From: Phoronis australis
Lineage: Eukaryota > Phoronida > Phoronidae
Direction: 5' to 3'
Assembly (NCBI GenBank): GCA_002633005.1
Contig: NMRA01000144.1
Coordinates: forward strand, 479,545 to 543,544
DNA length: 64,000 nt
Shown here: in pieces, positions 1-13,900 of the stretch
Layout of the letters: the number at the start of each line of letters is the position of its first letter
Position numbering within the stretch: the stretch's first letter is position 1
Program-made: the position numbers and the translations under genes
The notes under the pieces: model-generated
Seen by the model: the letters and a program-made list of their open reading frames with translations, nothing else
Told to the model about the DNA's origin: nothing
The model's database searches: none

Positions 1-1
1 G

Positions 2-199
2 CGCATCACCGACTGCCTTTTGGCCGTGGCCTGTTTCCTCATATTCTACGAGTTTCTGGCGCTTATCTACTCAATTGACTGGAATCATATCTTCACACTC
101 TCCTTTGTACTTTTCATGACTTACTATATTTTGTTTAAACTGTTACGCGATCGCCTAGTGCTGGGAAAATCATATAAAGATATCCTGAATGATTCCTAA
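2..199 (+). CDS. C-terminal exon of a multipass membrane protein, possibly TMEM39-like (partial)
   Basis: The window opens inside an open frame of 65 codons ending in TAA at 197-199. It reads RITDCLLAVACFLIFYEFLA... and contains two strongly hydrophobic stretches (about residues 5-22 and 28-46). The tail is basic: FKLLRDRLVLGKSYKDILNDS. The pattern (hydrophobic hairpin, then LLRDR-VLGK-Y and a short polar end) resembles what I recall of the C-terminus of TMEM39A/B, ER proteins with several membrane spans. That is from memory and was not aligned. The 5' part of the gene lies outside the window. No AATAAA is seen close to the stop; the first clear one is at 2238-2243. It could be another multipass protein; that it is a real coding end is fairly safe. 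Confidence 0.55.
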   Translation, partial: RITDCLLAVACFLIFYEFLALIYSIDWNHIFTLSFVLFMTYYILFKLLRDRLVLGKSYKDILNDS

Positions 200-3100
200 G
201 GCAACTGGGCATGTCATTTTTTCAGTTAAGAGACCACTTGTTGTTTTTTTGTTTTTCTCTAAAGATATGTTGTCATTATCTCACTGCCGCTATTGTCAAA
301 TTTTCTTTGTCTGTTGTCTAAGTTTATCTTAGAACTCTTCGAGTAGTTTACAATACTTTGTAAAGTGTGAAAATTGTATACTGGGGATTTCCGAAAGAAA
401 GTATCCTACCAAGAAAAAGCCCCTACGTGACTCTGTCAGAGACATGGTTGGAAAAAGTCATCATGAAGGTTTCTTTTGGGTTCATTTTGTATGTCTGGCA
501 CCAGATAAATATACGGGCAAGGTGTCGGCAATGTTTCAAGCACCTTTCTAATATTCGAGTTGATCATTTTTAGTGGCCAATGAGCAGGTGAAGTGAAATG
601 TAAGTTTTATTCCTAAACCGATTTGGGTGATGCGGTTGGCAGTGCAAATTTTAAAAAAGCCCCAACTTTTTATGCAAAATCGTTAAAACGAAAAAATGGA
701 ACCCTTTTCCCATGCCCTGGAATTAAGCTTTCAAATTAGTTTTCATTACTGTACCACTTAAGTGTATAGACTAGACTAGATTAGACTTCACTAAAGAATG
801 AATCAACCACATTGCGTTAATTGGAAAGTTTACTCCAAGGCTAAATCTTTAACAAATTTAGTGGTTTCAGACCCAATTCTTGCCACTTTGCTTATAAAGG
901 AGGTCTAGAGGTTTGCTCTTGTTGGTAAAGTCATCCACTCATGAGAAGGGCCCTGAAATGATTACCTGTTGGTTGATTTTGGTAGGCCATTTACTTAAGT
1001 ATTGGAAACCAGTTCCTGTCTTGCTGTTGTTCAAAGTTCACCATCAAAATCTGTGATCAATTCTGGCTCTGTTTACTAGACTGTAATCCTGTGGAAAACA
1101 CTGAAAACACAATGGAGATTTTGTAATTTTGATGTTAGAAGTTACTGCTATGTAGTGGACCATCAACATGTTTAGCCACCATTCTCAAGTTAGTGCCGAA
1201 TAGATTTGTCTAGACGTGATTCATGTGTTAGCTAACTACACAGATTGTACTCTTCAATGGGTGTGTTGTCTTTTGTAAATGTTGTTATAGGAACTGTTGA
1301 AAGTCTATTTTTGTTTGTTATTTATAGTTTTATTGTTTATCTGTTGATCTGTAGTTTACAATAGATTGTGAGTTGCTTTAGATAACTATCAAACTTAAAA
1401 TCTATGTAGCATTAGCCAATGAGATCAATATTCGATCACTATCACAAAGCACATAGTCTCCTAGTTGAAATGTCATACTTAGAACTACTGAAAAAGTAGA
1501 TAATTCCCGCATTCGAACAGTGAAGATTTGTGTATTTTTGCTAAGATCAGTAGTTGTTCCAAATTTAGAAATTCCTAAAATGTAGCTTGCCCTAATGACC
1601 CCCTCTATATTCTAACTGGTAGTCATGAGATGAGTTGAGAGATGGTAAAAACATCTAAAACTTCAAGATTACACACTTTTACCCATCGTTCCCATTCGAG
1701 TTCTGAAATTTATTTCACAAGGAGCGTCAACGATCACTTTTTCACTATTAGTATTTTGAGGAATTCTCCTGAGCAGTTTTGTTGAGCCCTAGATCAGGGT
1801 GTCAGAATGTCCCATTTTATGGTAAATGAAGGTACAATACGGCTCATGAAGGGGATTATCAAGCCAAAATAACACCCAAATAAGAGATTTATCCACTGTT
1901 GTTTTCATTTTTGTCAACATTGCAAAGCGCAGTCGAAACATTCTACACTCCCATTGTGTGAAAGGAAGTGTCCTAAGGTATTGTTTTATTTACTTGTTAA
2001 ACAATATAACTTTATGCTAAGTTAACACTGCTGCTGGTGGAACCATAGAACATAAGTGTTTTGAGGAAATACAATGTGGCTAAATAGGCTACATTTGTCC
2101 AATTCATTTGTGTATCTTTGTAACATTACCTGATCTAGTGGATTAGTTTATTTTTTTGTTTTACAGGGTATTCGAAATTGTGTCTGTGAAATAATTTGGC
2201 TTTTCCTATCATTTGTGATCAATGGTTTAATTGTTTAAATAAAAGACCATTTATTTTAATTTGGGACATTTTTTGGTTGCCACAGTGGGATTTGATAGGT
2301 TACTTACGTGGCAGATGCAGAAGATATGGGAGTGTTCAGGGCTGTGGATCAATTATGTTGTGTTTAAAGAGGTTGGAGTGACGTGGGCCAAAGTTTCAAG
2401 TCACCTTAGGCGTTGCCTTGGAATGGAGAGGCGTCATTATGTTAATCAAAACATTACACTGGGGGCAAATCCAGGATATTTTAAAGGGGGGGTTGGATCA
2501 AGGATTTTGTTAAAAATGGAGGTCTAAGTCAACAATTTGAAAATTCCGGATTTGACATCACTAACTTATATCAAGGGAAAAAGGAGGGACCCCCTTGACC
2601 CCTCCCCTAGATCCACCTATTTGAGCGGTTATAAATGACACCTCACATGCGCGAACGAACGATACGCCGTTGCATATGTTTCGAGAAAACTTGAAGATCA
2701 GTCATGGTGATGTTTGCGATGTGATACGCGCGTCTTGTAGGTCGTCGTCACCCAACGTTTTGAATGTACCGTGTATGGAATAGAATGTTGTCATTATTCA
2801 GGAACTTAAGATAAGATCACAGAGGGCTGATAAAGTGTGGTAATTACGTCGGGGCACATTGCAACCTTGTGTAAAAAAACGTTGCAAAAAGACGCATACC
2901 GGGCAAATTAGTCATTTTTTGAAAATGAGATGAAATCGTAAAGTTCTTACATAACCTCGCATAAAGGTCCTGCGCGAGGAACACCAGCCTGAGGTCTTGC
3001 AATAAATAGCTGGTGAATTCCCACTGTGCGGAGCTGTCAGTTGCGTAGACGCAAGGATATCACGAAATCGTGACATTACGCAAGTTTTCGCGAGATCTCC

Positions 3101-6100
3101 CTACGCACTACAATCGAAGCACGTGGACCCACTAACTTTGAACAGAACACGTATCACGCCAAAGGAAGGGCAATAAAAATCCACCTTGAGTCAGCTGCTT
3201 GTTGGACGGCTCATCGTCATGATCTCAAATAAAATAGATTTTTGCGAGTAATGTTCCCGGCTTATGGGCTGCGCACTAGTTTCAGCGAGTTTCTTTGTGG
3301 TTTCACTTTAAGTAGTTGGCCTGAAGACATCTGTCTCCTCTTTTGGCCTCAACTTAGTTACTTACTCTCATGAAAAGTGATTTCTGTGCTTGCAAAGAGC
3401 TGGCACTTCGTTATTCCTAATTCTGAAACTGTATGTTAGGTGCATATTTATGAAACCGAGTGGCGTTGAGCAGCCTCGGGATCAACTGAGGCACTGTGCT
3501 CTTCCGCCTTTGCAACCCACGCTATTGGCAGAAGAAAATTTACTCACTTCTTGCTGATTAAAGTTCAGTAAATACATTGTTCTTACGACACTTTTTGAGG
3601 CCCAAAACTGGGAAGTACTTTCGATCTCTGGACGGTGACGCTGGCTACGAACTTAATTAGAGCCGGAGTAAACAGGATTCTGATGTCATAACTTGTTAAA
3701 ACAGGGTAGCAAATTTAGCGGCTCAACTAAAGCAAAAAATTTCCTGCGGGCTCACTTTGGCTTGTCGCTGTGAGTGACCTGCCCAAGCAGACCCGTAGGA
3801 AGGCAAAAATTATGTTATCACAAACCAGCCTTCTTCCTATATGATCCCCCCGCCGCCGTTCAGGGGTAATACATGAGTTGCAGCCATCAGGACTTGAGTA
3901 ACCGTGAACCCGTAGTTTCACGCAGGGTAAGAATGAGTTTAGGGCCAGCGCACTGATGGCCGGGTAGCTGCATGGGATCCAGCAGTGCCGGGATTCGATG
4001 AACTTGAGCTAGTCGCTGGTCAGCTCAGCTATGATTCAATTGAGACAGGCAGCTTAGCTCGTACCTATTCCTCTGCGCTGGCTGTAAGGTCAAGATTCGT
4101 TCAGTTTTATTATGATCACGTTTCAGGATTCAACACGGCCATTCTTTGCGGAAGGAATTTTTGGAAACGTGAGGTCCCGTGGTCCGTGGTATGAGTGTCT
4201 TTATGGCCGTTTCAAAATGTCTTGATGAAACACAGCCGGTAATCCAGTTTCTTGTGGCTGGGGGAAATGATAAAGAGTGTGCCCCAAAAATGTACACACT
4301 TCAACGCCTGGAGTTCAAATTCAGCTCCCGGGCCCGTGGATCCCCGAGATTCTGCGCACGGCCCACTGGATGGTTACACCGGCCTTATTTTTATCGTCAC
4401 TGGTGGTTGCGTCAGTCATGACGTGCTCCGTGTGTGCAGTATGCACAGGAAGGGAAAGTAGATGATTCAGTTTTGAAGAAAATGATTGCGCAGTACTATT
4501 GGAAACTAACAATATCAAGGAAGTGCAAAGAGAACCTAGACCAAGTTGATGAGCAATAAGTTTAATTTTATTTATTTAAGTACTTAAACTTCTTTTTCGA
4601 CCGACGGTTTGTAAAATTAACACACTAATCTATTATCCTAAGTCAATAAACAATTTATTGTCATTTGAATTGTGAGAAAATTTTATGATACTTTGTAGAG
4701 CTGTCCGACATTCATCAACATCTTTGAGACTTATTTCAAACAGACAAAACAAATCGTTTGGTGTACATGTACTTTTATATTTGGGGATCTGGTGATACAT
4801 GTAGATCGAATTTTCCCAATGTCTGCCTGCAATTCACTGAAGCATTGTCATTTCTTACAAGATTAGCTTCTAACTGTAAAAAAATCATCTGTCAATCAAC
4901 CCATTTTCATAGATACATAAACATGTAATTCAGAAACCACTGAATAGTCGATTCCATGAGCAATACGCTTACCTTGATTTAATGACTAAATTCCTTTTTG
5001 ATCCCCTGCAAGTTAGTGAGTTTAAACGACAATTCTTGTACCAAAGTAAAAAAGCAATGCATTTATTGTCATTTGAATTGTGAGTTGATTTTTGGGAACA
5101 GTCCAAATTTCATCAATTTCTTTTGAGAGTTATTTTAGATAGGCAAGAAGCGTCCAAGTGCACTTTACTGTTTAGGGATCCGATGATTATAGAGTTTTTC
5201 CATATTCAGGTTTCAACTAAATTCACTGAAACATCATAATTTCTTGAAACATTAGCTTCTAATTGCCAAAAATCACCTATTAAGCTATCGGTTTTTGTAG
5301 ATACATTAGCACTTAAATCAGAAACCAACGAATTTGTTTATCAAAACGGAGTGTTATAAACATTTTCCGCAGGCATGATCTCAGATTTTTGACGGGTAAG
5401 CCTAACCCGGGGAACATGGGAGATGGGACATTCATTTTAAGGTGTATTTTTGCTCATTTCTGAGGTACCTTTAACTGTTCACGAGTTTAACTTGAACTCC
5501 AAAAAAAGAAAACGCTGAAATATTTGTTTATTGTTGCGAGTATTTTGAGTACCCCTGTTCGACATGTACACAGTCATCACAATTAAATCGTAGCCCGCAG
5601 TTTTTTCGACATTTGTGAATTCATTACAAACAGTTCCTAGTAACGACCTTCAAAAGAAATACTATTCTTGTGATACTATTGGGAAAATATAACATTATTT
5701 ATAACTAACCATCGGAAGTAGCCTTTTTGTGTAATTCACAAATAGTGATCTTCACGTTCTTCAAAATTCCAACTTTTTCAGTGATGTTGGTCAATCCTAT
5801 TGTATTTTTCACATTTTGGTTGTTTGGGTCGAATGTTTTGATAGTGCTGGGCTGTGCACGGTTGTTTTGTGTTTTTGATGAATTTGGAAGCTCAACTTCC
5901 CTTCGCGAATACTAAGCAGTGTCGGATTTACATATATAGGGACACCCAAACAGCCCACCGAGAGGGGGTCCCGGTTTTCGATTTTTAAAAATCGATGAAC
6001 TAATACTCTAAGAACTACAACCGTTGGGTACGATTGAAGATAAACTACCGTGCGTATTGATACACTCGGTGGATATACAAACGCTAATAAGAGTTAACAA

Positions 6101-7908
6101 TATCACATGGATTCATTTTTTAATATTCTTTCAATCTCGTTTAACCAGATTTTTGACCAGGAAACAGTTGTTGTGCCCACTTTTCATTTTTATTACTGAC
6201 AAAGAGCTAAAAATAGTTATATAGTCAGTGCCACCGAAACTGTCTAGAGATTCCAAATCTTCAATTTCAGTTGGTTATCACCAAATTTGCACTTTTGTAT
6301 ATATTTTATGATTTGAGTTCTAATAAAGATTAAACTTTAATGACATGTGAAATGTTTAATCTACCTGTAATGTGGTAAGTTTAGGGATAGGCTCACAATG
6401 AACTTAACTAATTAAGTTTAGCTGGCGATAAAAATCTATCATTGTTTTGGTACTTCAAGTTCAAAATTTAGAGAAAAAAAGTTATCAACCCGTTCCCGGT
6501 AAGAGAAAAAAAACAATTGGGCAGAAGCATTAAAAATTAAATAAAGAAAACCAATATGAAACTTATCGTTCCTTTGGGAAGTGGCCCTTTGAGAAGATAA
6601 ACACAAGTTAACCTTTTTAGTCATTCTGTAATATTTATAATGTACCAAGTTAAAACTACTTTCCAGAGTTGCAGGCTATATCTCTGCAAATGTCAGAGAA
6701 AACCAAACTGGGGGTACTAACAACAACCATTGTTGAGTGTTAGCAATTACCTTTCCACTTCATTAGCTCAGATCTACTTCAAAACAAAGGCGTGCTGAAT
6801 TGGCATCGTAAAAGTTGTCTGGGGCTTAGGGAATTAGAGCGGTCACCAGTTTAAGCGAGAATGTGAAGGTTCACTGCCGCGCGCTTTAATTCAAGATATT
6901 GCATGTCTCTAACTATGCCAATGTATGACAGGAACTAAACGGCTATATTTGAATATCATCTACGCTGAACAAAGTCCAGTTGTATTCATTGACAACAATT
7001 GTGAAAACAAAAAAATCTGTAATGAGCTAGGCGACCTTCGATCACTGAGTTTGCCACTCATTAATGTACATCAAGTTAATTACAGTTCCCAACATCAGGT
7101 CACGATATCTATTGGACTCGGTTGAATGATTTACGGCGGATCATTTTCGACACAAAACTCCTTCTTAAAAACATTTGGCATTTTAGTTTCAACCGACTAC
7201 TTCATATCACATCGTCGCTATAGGCACTAGAGTTGTATGTTACATAAGTGTAGGGCCTGAGTTTTCAGTTAAGTCTAAGACATATGACCCGCATTCACAA
7301 GATTGGAATTAGCGTGCAAGTTCCACTTTAACCTTTTCTTTCTATTTTACTTTGGTTCACCAAGACGGTAGTTTACTCATCTTTAGTTTGACAACACGAG
7401 GTTTGTTCTCGCTTTTTGACTCAGTGAGGCACGCCGCCTGTGAGCCCGGGCGAAGTCCCTCAGTCAACGTGCGATATATGGATCCAGACTAATTTTTCAT
7501 GCTAACGGGTTTCTTTTTTAAATCGCTGGGTGGGTATGCTAATTTTGCAGCTCAGTGCACCTGCGGTACCTCCCCCCACCCCCAACGTTGAGTAGCCCTG
7601 CCCCTGCCGTACGCGCCAGCCGCGTCCCCGGGATCATGCTCAGCTTCGTTCTTCAAGAATGTCGAAAATAACTACGGATTGACTAGGAAAACGTTTTGCG
7701 TTGCATTGCGTTGTGCCGTCAACCTCAACGCTGGATCTCCTATAGCCTATCGCCAGCGGACCACCAACCTGTAGTGCAGCTGGCAACCAGGACAACAGTG
7801 ACCATCACTAATGACATCTTTTGGCGGCACACTGAACATTTCTTCGGAAGTTTTCGTGCGCATGCCCAAGTGACCTTTAAGGTGAACTTTTTTGTTTGGT
7901 CTTTCAAC
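200..7908. other. Intergenic / UTR region with repeats, no gene recognised
   Basis: The first part is presumably the 3' UTR of the upstream gene. The rest holds only short open frames with no recognisable protein. It includes a diverged ~408-bp tandem duplication (4654-5340) and a run at about 2460-2630 that looks like an interspersed repeat. From about 7400 the base composition becomes richer in G+C (for example 7560-7640), as expected just upstream of the next gene's start; no TATA box or start site could be fixed. Confidence 0.5.
4654..5340. repeat. Diverged tandem duplication, period ~408 bp
   Basis: The block starting TTTATTGTCATTTGAATTGT at 4654 recurs at 5062. Matching landmarks follow in the same order: a TTCATCAA motif, a GGGATC-TGATGAT motif, ATTCACTGAA-CAT, TTAGCTTCTAA-TG, and AGATACAT followed by CAGAAACCA. 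Similarity extends about 290 bp in each copy, with small indels. Confidence 0.7.
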
Positions 7909-7948
7909 ATGTCCAGAAGAAAACAGTCGAATCCTCGGCCTGTTAAAG
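7909..7948 (+). CDS. RREB1: RREB1-like exon 1: MSRRKQ N-terminus
   Basis: Encodes [13 protein letters not shown] and ends in phase 1 at the donor GTAGGT (7949). The MSRRKQ start is the known NuRD/RBBP4-binding motif of FOG, SALL and BCL11 zinc-finger proteins. The exon is short, as is usual for that motif. Confidence 0.85.
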
Positions 7949-10900
7949 GTAGGTTTGGCAATTGTTGGTAAATGTTTACCATTGCTTGTTTATCTGCCTC
8001 GTATTTTCATATATTAACACAATTTGAGAGTTTATAATTTGGAAACTATGCCGTACAGTTGTAAGTTATTCACACCAAGAACGAAACCGGATTACCGACT
8101 CCGCGGATCTGACGATGTCATAGTTCCTTTAAAATTTGGGCGTTTTCGATTGCTTTTGCTCAATTTTGACATGTTCAACTTTTAGGTATTTTCTTTAACG
8201 AACCTTTGATTTGTTTAGTTTAGATTTTTGCTCAGTTTCATGTGCTCGACATCATCATTTAGGATGAGGATACCTAAAGTAATTTGCATACAAGAGCGTG
8301 CAATGGGTCACGTGCATTTCATCTTTCATTTTTGAAGTTTATGAGTGCACTTTTAACTGAACTTTAGTGATTGATTAATGTTATTCTGTTGTAATAAAAT
8401 GATATTATAATGTATTAAAAATGGTTTTCAGACAATTATGGACTTGGTGGAAGAATCACATGTTAATAGTTTTGTTGTTCAAAAGCCGTGGGCTAAGTTT
8501 ATAATTTGTTGAAGGCTGCACTTAAATGAACAAATTCACTAATCGGATGTTTAGGTTTGATTTGTTAGGAATTTAATTGGTTATCTGAATATGAACAATT
8601 AATGTTCTGTTATTATAATGGGCCATTAAAACCTTAATTGTTATTTTAATTGAAGTAAAGTAAAAACCATTCTTTTACTAGCATTCATTTTAATCATTGA
8701 ACTTCTGTAGGAAGGCAGACGTGTGACATTTTTCATAAAATTTCATATGTGTGGCCATTATCTGGCATACATTTTGGTAAGAGATAGTTGTACGTGTTTA
8801 AGTCATTTTTATTTCATGTATCGCAGTAATTGAAGATGAAGATGAGGATTCTGACATGGAAATTTACTCCAACTTACCAACCAGTTCAGTTGAGGTACGT
8901 AATTAAGAGCTGTACATTTAGTTTTCGAACATGGAATATGTTACAATTGATCCTTTGAGCCATACAAAACTGTCAAATTTACTTAAAATTCTGACATTAG
9001 CACACAACCCATGGCTGTTATGTACTTGCCTACAGTGGATGTAATTTTCTTCTATTTGTAATTGGTGGAGGTTTCAATGCTGTTGCACATTCAAAATTAA
9101 TTAGCCCAATGCAGTACCTGGACAACTTCGGATTTCCTTTGCAATTTCGAACATTAGTTATTGTAAAACTCCACATTTTTGTGAAATTCTAAAACCACTT
9201 TATGCCTTATGTAGGTGCAAATTATGTCATTTCTGTCTGTGCGTCCGGCATTCACTTCTGTATAGATCCTAAACTCCTTGCATGATAATTGGCAGATGTG
9301 TGCTTATGAAGCTGACAATAGATGACAACAAGTTTCTGTTGTGCCCACTAGTTATTTTGTTACGTTTGCTTCTATATTCAGTTTTTTGATGGTTTTTCAT
9401 GAAATATGGCACATAGATTTCTGTTAAGGTGACAATGATGCTTTTTCATTTTCAAATGGGGATTTGTTATATTCTTTATATTCTGTGCTACCTGGTGGCC
9501 ACTTTGTATTGTTTTTGATTTCGGTTGTTGGAGTCCTCTTCTTTATCCTCCAAACTGCTCAGACAGATGTATTCCTGATGAAAAAAGACCATGGATGACT
9601 TTGATTTTTAGATGGATGCAACTACTGTGGCACCCCCTAGAATACTTTGCTAGATGTTTATAAAATTTGGCATGTATTTTCCTCTGAATGTGATAACAGT
9701 TGACCGTGACTTTTGAATAGACTTGATAACTATGCTATGCCCCATAGTGGCAATTTTACTTTGTGTATTCAGAGTTCCTTGATGGTTTTTCAAGAACTTT
9801 TGCATATTATATAGGTTTCTGTTTAGGAGACTGTGGCACCGTTCCATTTTAAGAAAGATTTGATGTATTTTGCACCACCTGGTGGCCACTTAAATTGTCT
9901 TTAGCTTGTTATTGTTTGTCTCTTTATCCATTAATCTACCTAGAGGGTCATTATGAAAACTGACAGATCATGTGTTCCTTCTGACATGAGCACCACTGAC
10001 ATTAGTTTTCAGATGGAACTGACTACTATGGCGCCTTCTAGTGGCATTTTTGCATCTGTAGCAGCATCTCCTAAAACCCTTGTACTGTGGTAGGATCTGT
10101 AGGAAATTTGGCAAGTATGTTATATTGACAACAGATGGGAATATCCGACTACCACTGTGCATCCTAGTGGCAATTTCATTATTTTATGTTTGTTTCTGTA
10201 TCTTTGTAGTTCCTTGACGAATTTTCATAAAATTTAGCAATATGTGTATGGATTTCTGTTTGGGAGATGACGTATTCTGTGCTATTTGTAGCTGTTTTTA
10301 TGATTCTAATATAAGCTTTCCTACCATGAGCGGTGCAATCATGGGCTCATTTCAATGCTCTGCTTTGCTCAATATTGCCGGTATCTCTCATTTACTCAAC
10401 AATATTGATACACAATATTTTCCAGGCATTGGTTGATGAGTCCAGTAACGATACATCAGGCAAGTCACGACTTGCATCAAAGAGTTTCGGCATGTGCAAG
10501 GCATCTGATGTGTCCAACACTGCACAGGTGACATAATTAAAATTTTGAATCTTGAATTCAGTATAATTTTGATATTAATTGTGATTTAAATCTAACATTG
10601 TGACAAGCCACTTCATGATTGCGTTCTGTTGGGGGACACCTGTAAACAACTTCAATGAGATAAATGTTTGTATAACTTAAAGCTAGATGTAGTCACGTGT
10701 CCAGGATGCAAGTGTCATCTGCTGACCATTCCATCTGAGACGAAACGCTGCACATGTTACTTTGCCCTCGAGGTGCTTGTACGAGTTCGTTTACCAGTTC
10801 AGGTCTACGGTAGGCATCCCTAGAGGGGTTAAACAAACAAGCTAGGTATTGCAGATGATTGAGTTTGTTAATTACTGTACTCGGAGCCAGTGTTGAGTAA

Positions 10901-13900
10901 TGACGAGAGAAAATTAACACTGGTATTGTCCTCAGTTGTGAGAAGGACATTGGCTTTAAATAAAAAGATCACTTGCTTTCTGAAAGGTAAACAGCTGCTG
11001 AGAAAATGGTCATGGTCCTTGCATCCAGGATAGGATATGTTACATGTGTTAGTCAAGGATTAGTTTGCTGTGTGGTTCTCTCATGTGCACAATCAAATTT
11101 ACAACACTGCAACACGTAGTGCACTTGCAAAGTGAACTATGGAAGAGCAGCCTATTCTCAAGGGACTAGCAGTGTGGCTTGGTGGTATTTGAATCCACAA
11201 TGTTTAGATTGAGAGGCTGAAACTCTGTGACTGGGCCATATTGCCTCCACTCCAATTGTACTTTTCACGCCAAAGTATTTAGAGAAAATTATTCAGAATT
11301 CCTCATCAAAATGGCTGGAAGGAAGCCAAATTTCATCAGAAAAGCCTTACCTCATGACCCAGAATGAAAGGGTACTTGTACTGGCAGGTATGTCGGTAAT
11401 GTGGTTAAGCCATTCTGTCGTTAAAATTTGCTGTTATAGTTGTAGTTTGTCATTTTCGCTGTAAAGAGAATTAGCTGTCAAGACAGAGGGGGAGGGCTGT
11501 ATTTTGTCTATCACTTTTGTCATTTACTGTATTACCAAGATTTGGTCTTGCTGCTTGTCAAACTAACTTCACTTTTGCCTGTCTGTTTTTTACAGAATGA
11601 TTCATTGAAACGCCCCTTTCCAAACACTGATGATGCTGTAAGTTCTGAACAAGATACCTCCAAAAAAACGCGCAAGGGACCTGAACAGGTGTGTTTTTAA
11701 ACAAATAAATGAATACCTAACCACAACTAAATACTATATTTTACTTGATGCCTTCATTCATTTGTGACTTATAATGTGAAACCTTCAGAGAAACAGACTT
11801 TGAAAATTCATATTATTGAAAACTCAATGTGTTCTGTAGAATCTTGAAGACTTGGGAAACTGGTGATGTCCTGCACTTTGTTTTAAGAAGCTTAGAGTTT
11901 GAGGATTATGTGGAGGATTTTCAATGTAAAATATCAAAATTAGTTGGAGGTTATTTTTCACTTATTTCACCCAAAAACAATTTCCAAAATTGTTATTTTC
12001 CATGTATCCTAATTTCTTGACAGTTTAAACATTGATGTTTATGTATAGCCTGTATTGACAATGCAGTACGTGCCTTCTTCATCTCACTGATCATGTGACC
12101 ATGTGAACAATGGCGGAACACGAATGGATTTGATGTAAACAGTCATGTAAAAAATTACTAATTAAGACTGATATTTTGTAAATGCTGGATAGACTTATTG
12201 AAGACAAGTAATCTTACTCACAAAAGAAACCAAAGGCTTCTTTATGCTTAGAGCCAGTCAAAATAAGATTTGAATTTGATCTTTTTTTTTGGAAACTACA
12301 TCATATTTTACAATTTCAGGGATTTTAAGGGGCTATTATAAATAAAAGTCGTGATCTGATGTTGCCAATTCAGACACTAATGTGCTTCTTGAGAGATTAC
12401 AATACTTCTTCTCATTTCAGGTTATACCAGAGATAAAAAATGGCATTGAGGTGTATACCTGCCCCGTCTGTTCAACCAAGGTGAAGACTTCTCAGGAGCT
12501 GACTAGTCACATTCGCCTGCATAATTCACCTACAGCTAGTGGTTACAAACCTCTTGCTTATGATTTTAAGTGTCAAGTCTGTGGACGCCTAATGAGTTCT
12601 CAAAGTAGCCTTGACCGCCATTCCCTGGTGCATTCTGGTAAATAAGATTTTGAATGTGAAATTGGCTTTTAAAAGTGTCCGAAACGAGTTGAATTCTTGG
12701 AAATAGGCTTCAGAGTGTCATTGTTAAAATTTAGTGTTACTTGAACCTGGACTGATGTGTGTAAAGTGTAACAATTTCTTAAACTGCAACAACTGTTATA
12801 TTACAGTTGGTACATTTTACGAAATTGTTACATTTTACAGCATTGTTATATTTTACATAACTAGGCCTCTCCTAAAACAAGTTGTTGGTGTACTTCATAA
12901 GAAACTTGGCCCATACAGCAGTGAGATGGACTTCGTCAATAGCTTTTTGCAATTAAGGTGGTAGACAGAACCTGTCAGTATCCAAAACTTTGATCTTTCT
13001 CCTTTTGTGTGGAGTAGGGAAATTATGGCATTAGCGATGACTTCAAAGCAATAAAACAATGGCTGAAATAAATCAAACTATCATGGACTAAAATGGGTGA
13101 TTTTTCTATGAAATTGATTTCCGATTTGAATTCCCTGTGAAAAAATTTGTTATGGTTGTATTTTCCCGAAGAGATGCGATAAATATTAGCCAAAGTATGA
13201 TGTCATTGTTTTTGTTGACACTTACCTAGGGAAGTGTGTTTACTGTAATGCCAGATACGCTATTAGTTTAATGACCAGTGAGCACAAGATTGCGTAACTG
13301 TTACGTTTTACCTCATCAGCGCACACGTGTGCTCACGCACTTAAATCGCTGGAGTTGGTCTGCACTTTACATTGGCAACAGTATGTGACTGACGACTTAT
13401 ATGTCACGCATGTAGCCCCAGAAACAAGTAAAGTGTTTGAGAATTTCTTGGTCACTCAAAAACGACTTTGCTGAAAGTAAAGACGTGGCTGTCATTTGGC
13501 GATAGATAGGGTTGTCATTTTCACGTTTGCTGTCTTTCGCGATAAAAAATGGAGACACACATTTCCAAGTCACGATCGTCTTCCGGGGCGGCTTGCGCAC
13601 TAGCAACGGGACTGACCAGTGCGTTATCAGGAATATTGTCGTGCATATTTGATAATAAGAACATCTTACTTGAAAAAATGTGTTTTTCCACCACAAAATT
13701 TGGTAGGTTGATCGTTTCATAATTAGTAGAAACACCGCTGTTTTTTGACATTTTATAACATGTCATGCCATGGTCCGGCAAAAGTAGCCGAAAATGTTAG
13801 CCAATGAAATGCATCAAAGATTGATTCTGCATTACCCCATATTCACTTGACATGCTAACTTACAATACATCGGGAGGGTTGTTCTCGGTTAGTGTTCTTT

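Noticed and set aside
3727-4518. Cluster of small open frames in a GC-richer stretch
   Set aside because: Overlapping in several frames and both strands, no domain, no splice logic; probably composition only.
7696-7908. In-frame upstream ATG that would add 71 residues before MSRRKQ
   Set aside because: The MSRRKQ motif works at the extreme N-terminus in known proteins, its ATG has A at -3, and the upstream translation has no protein-like features.
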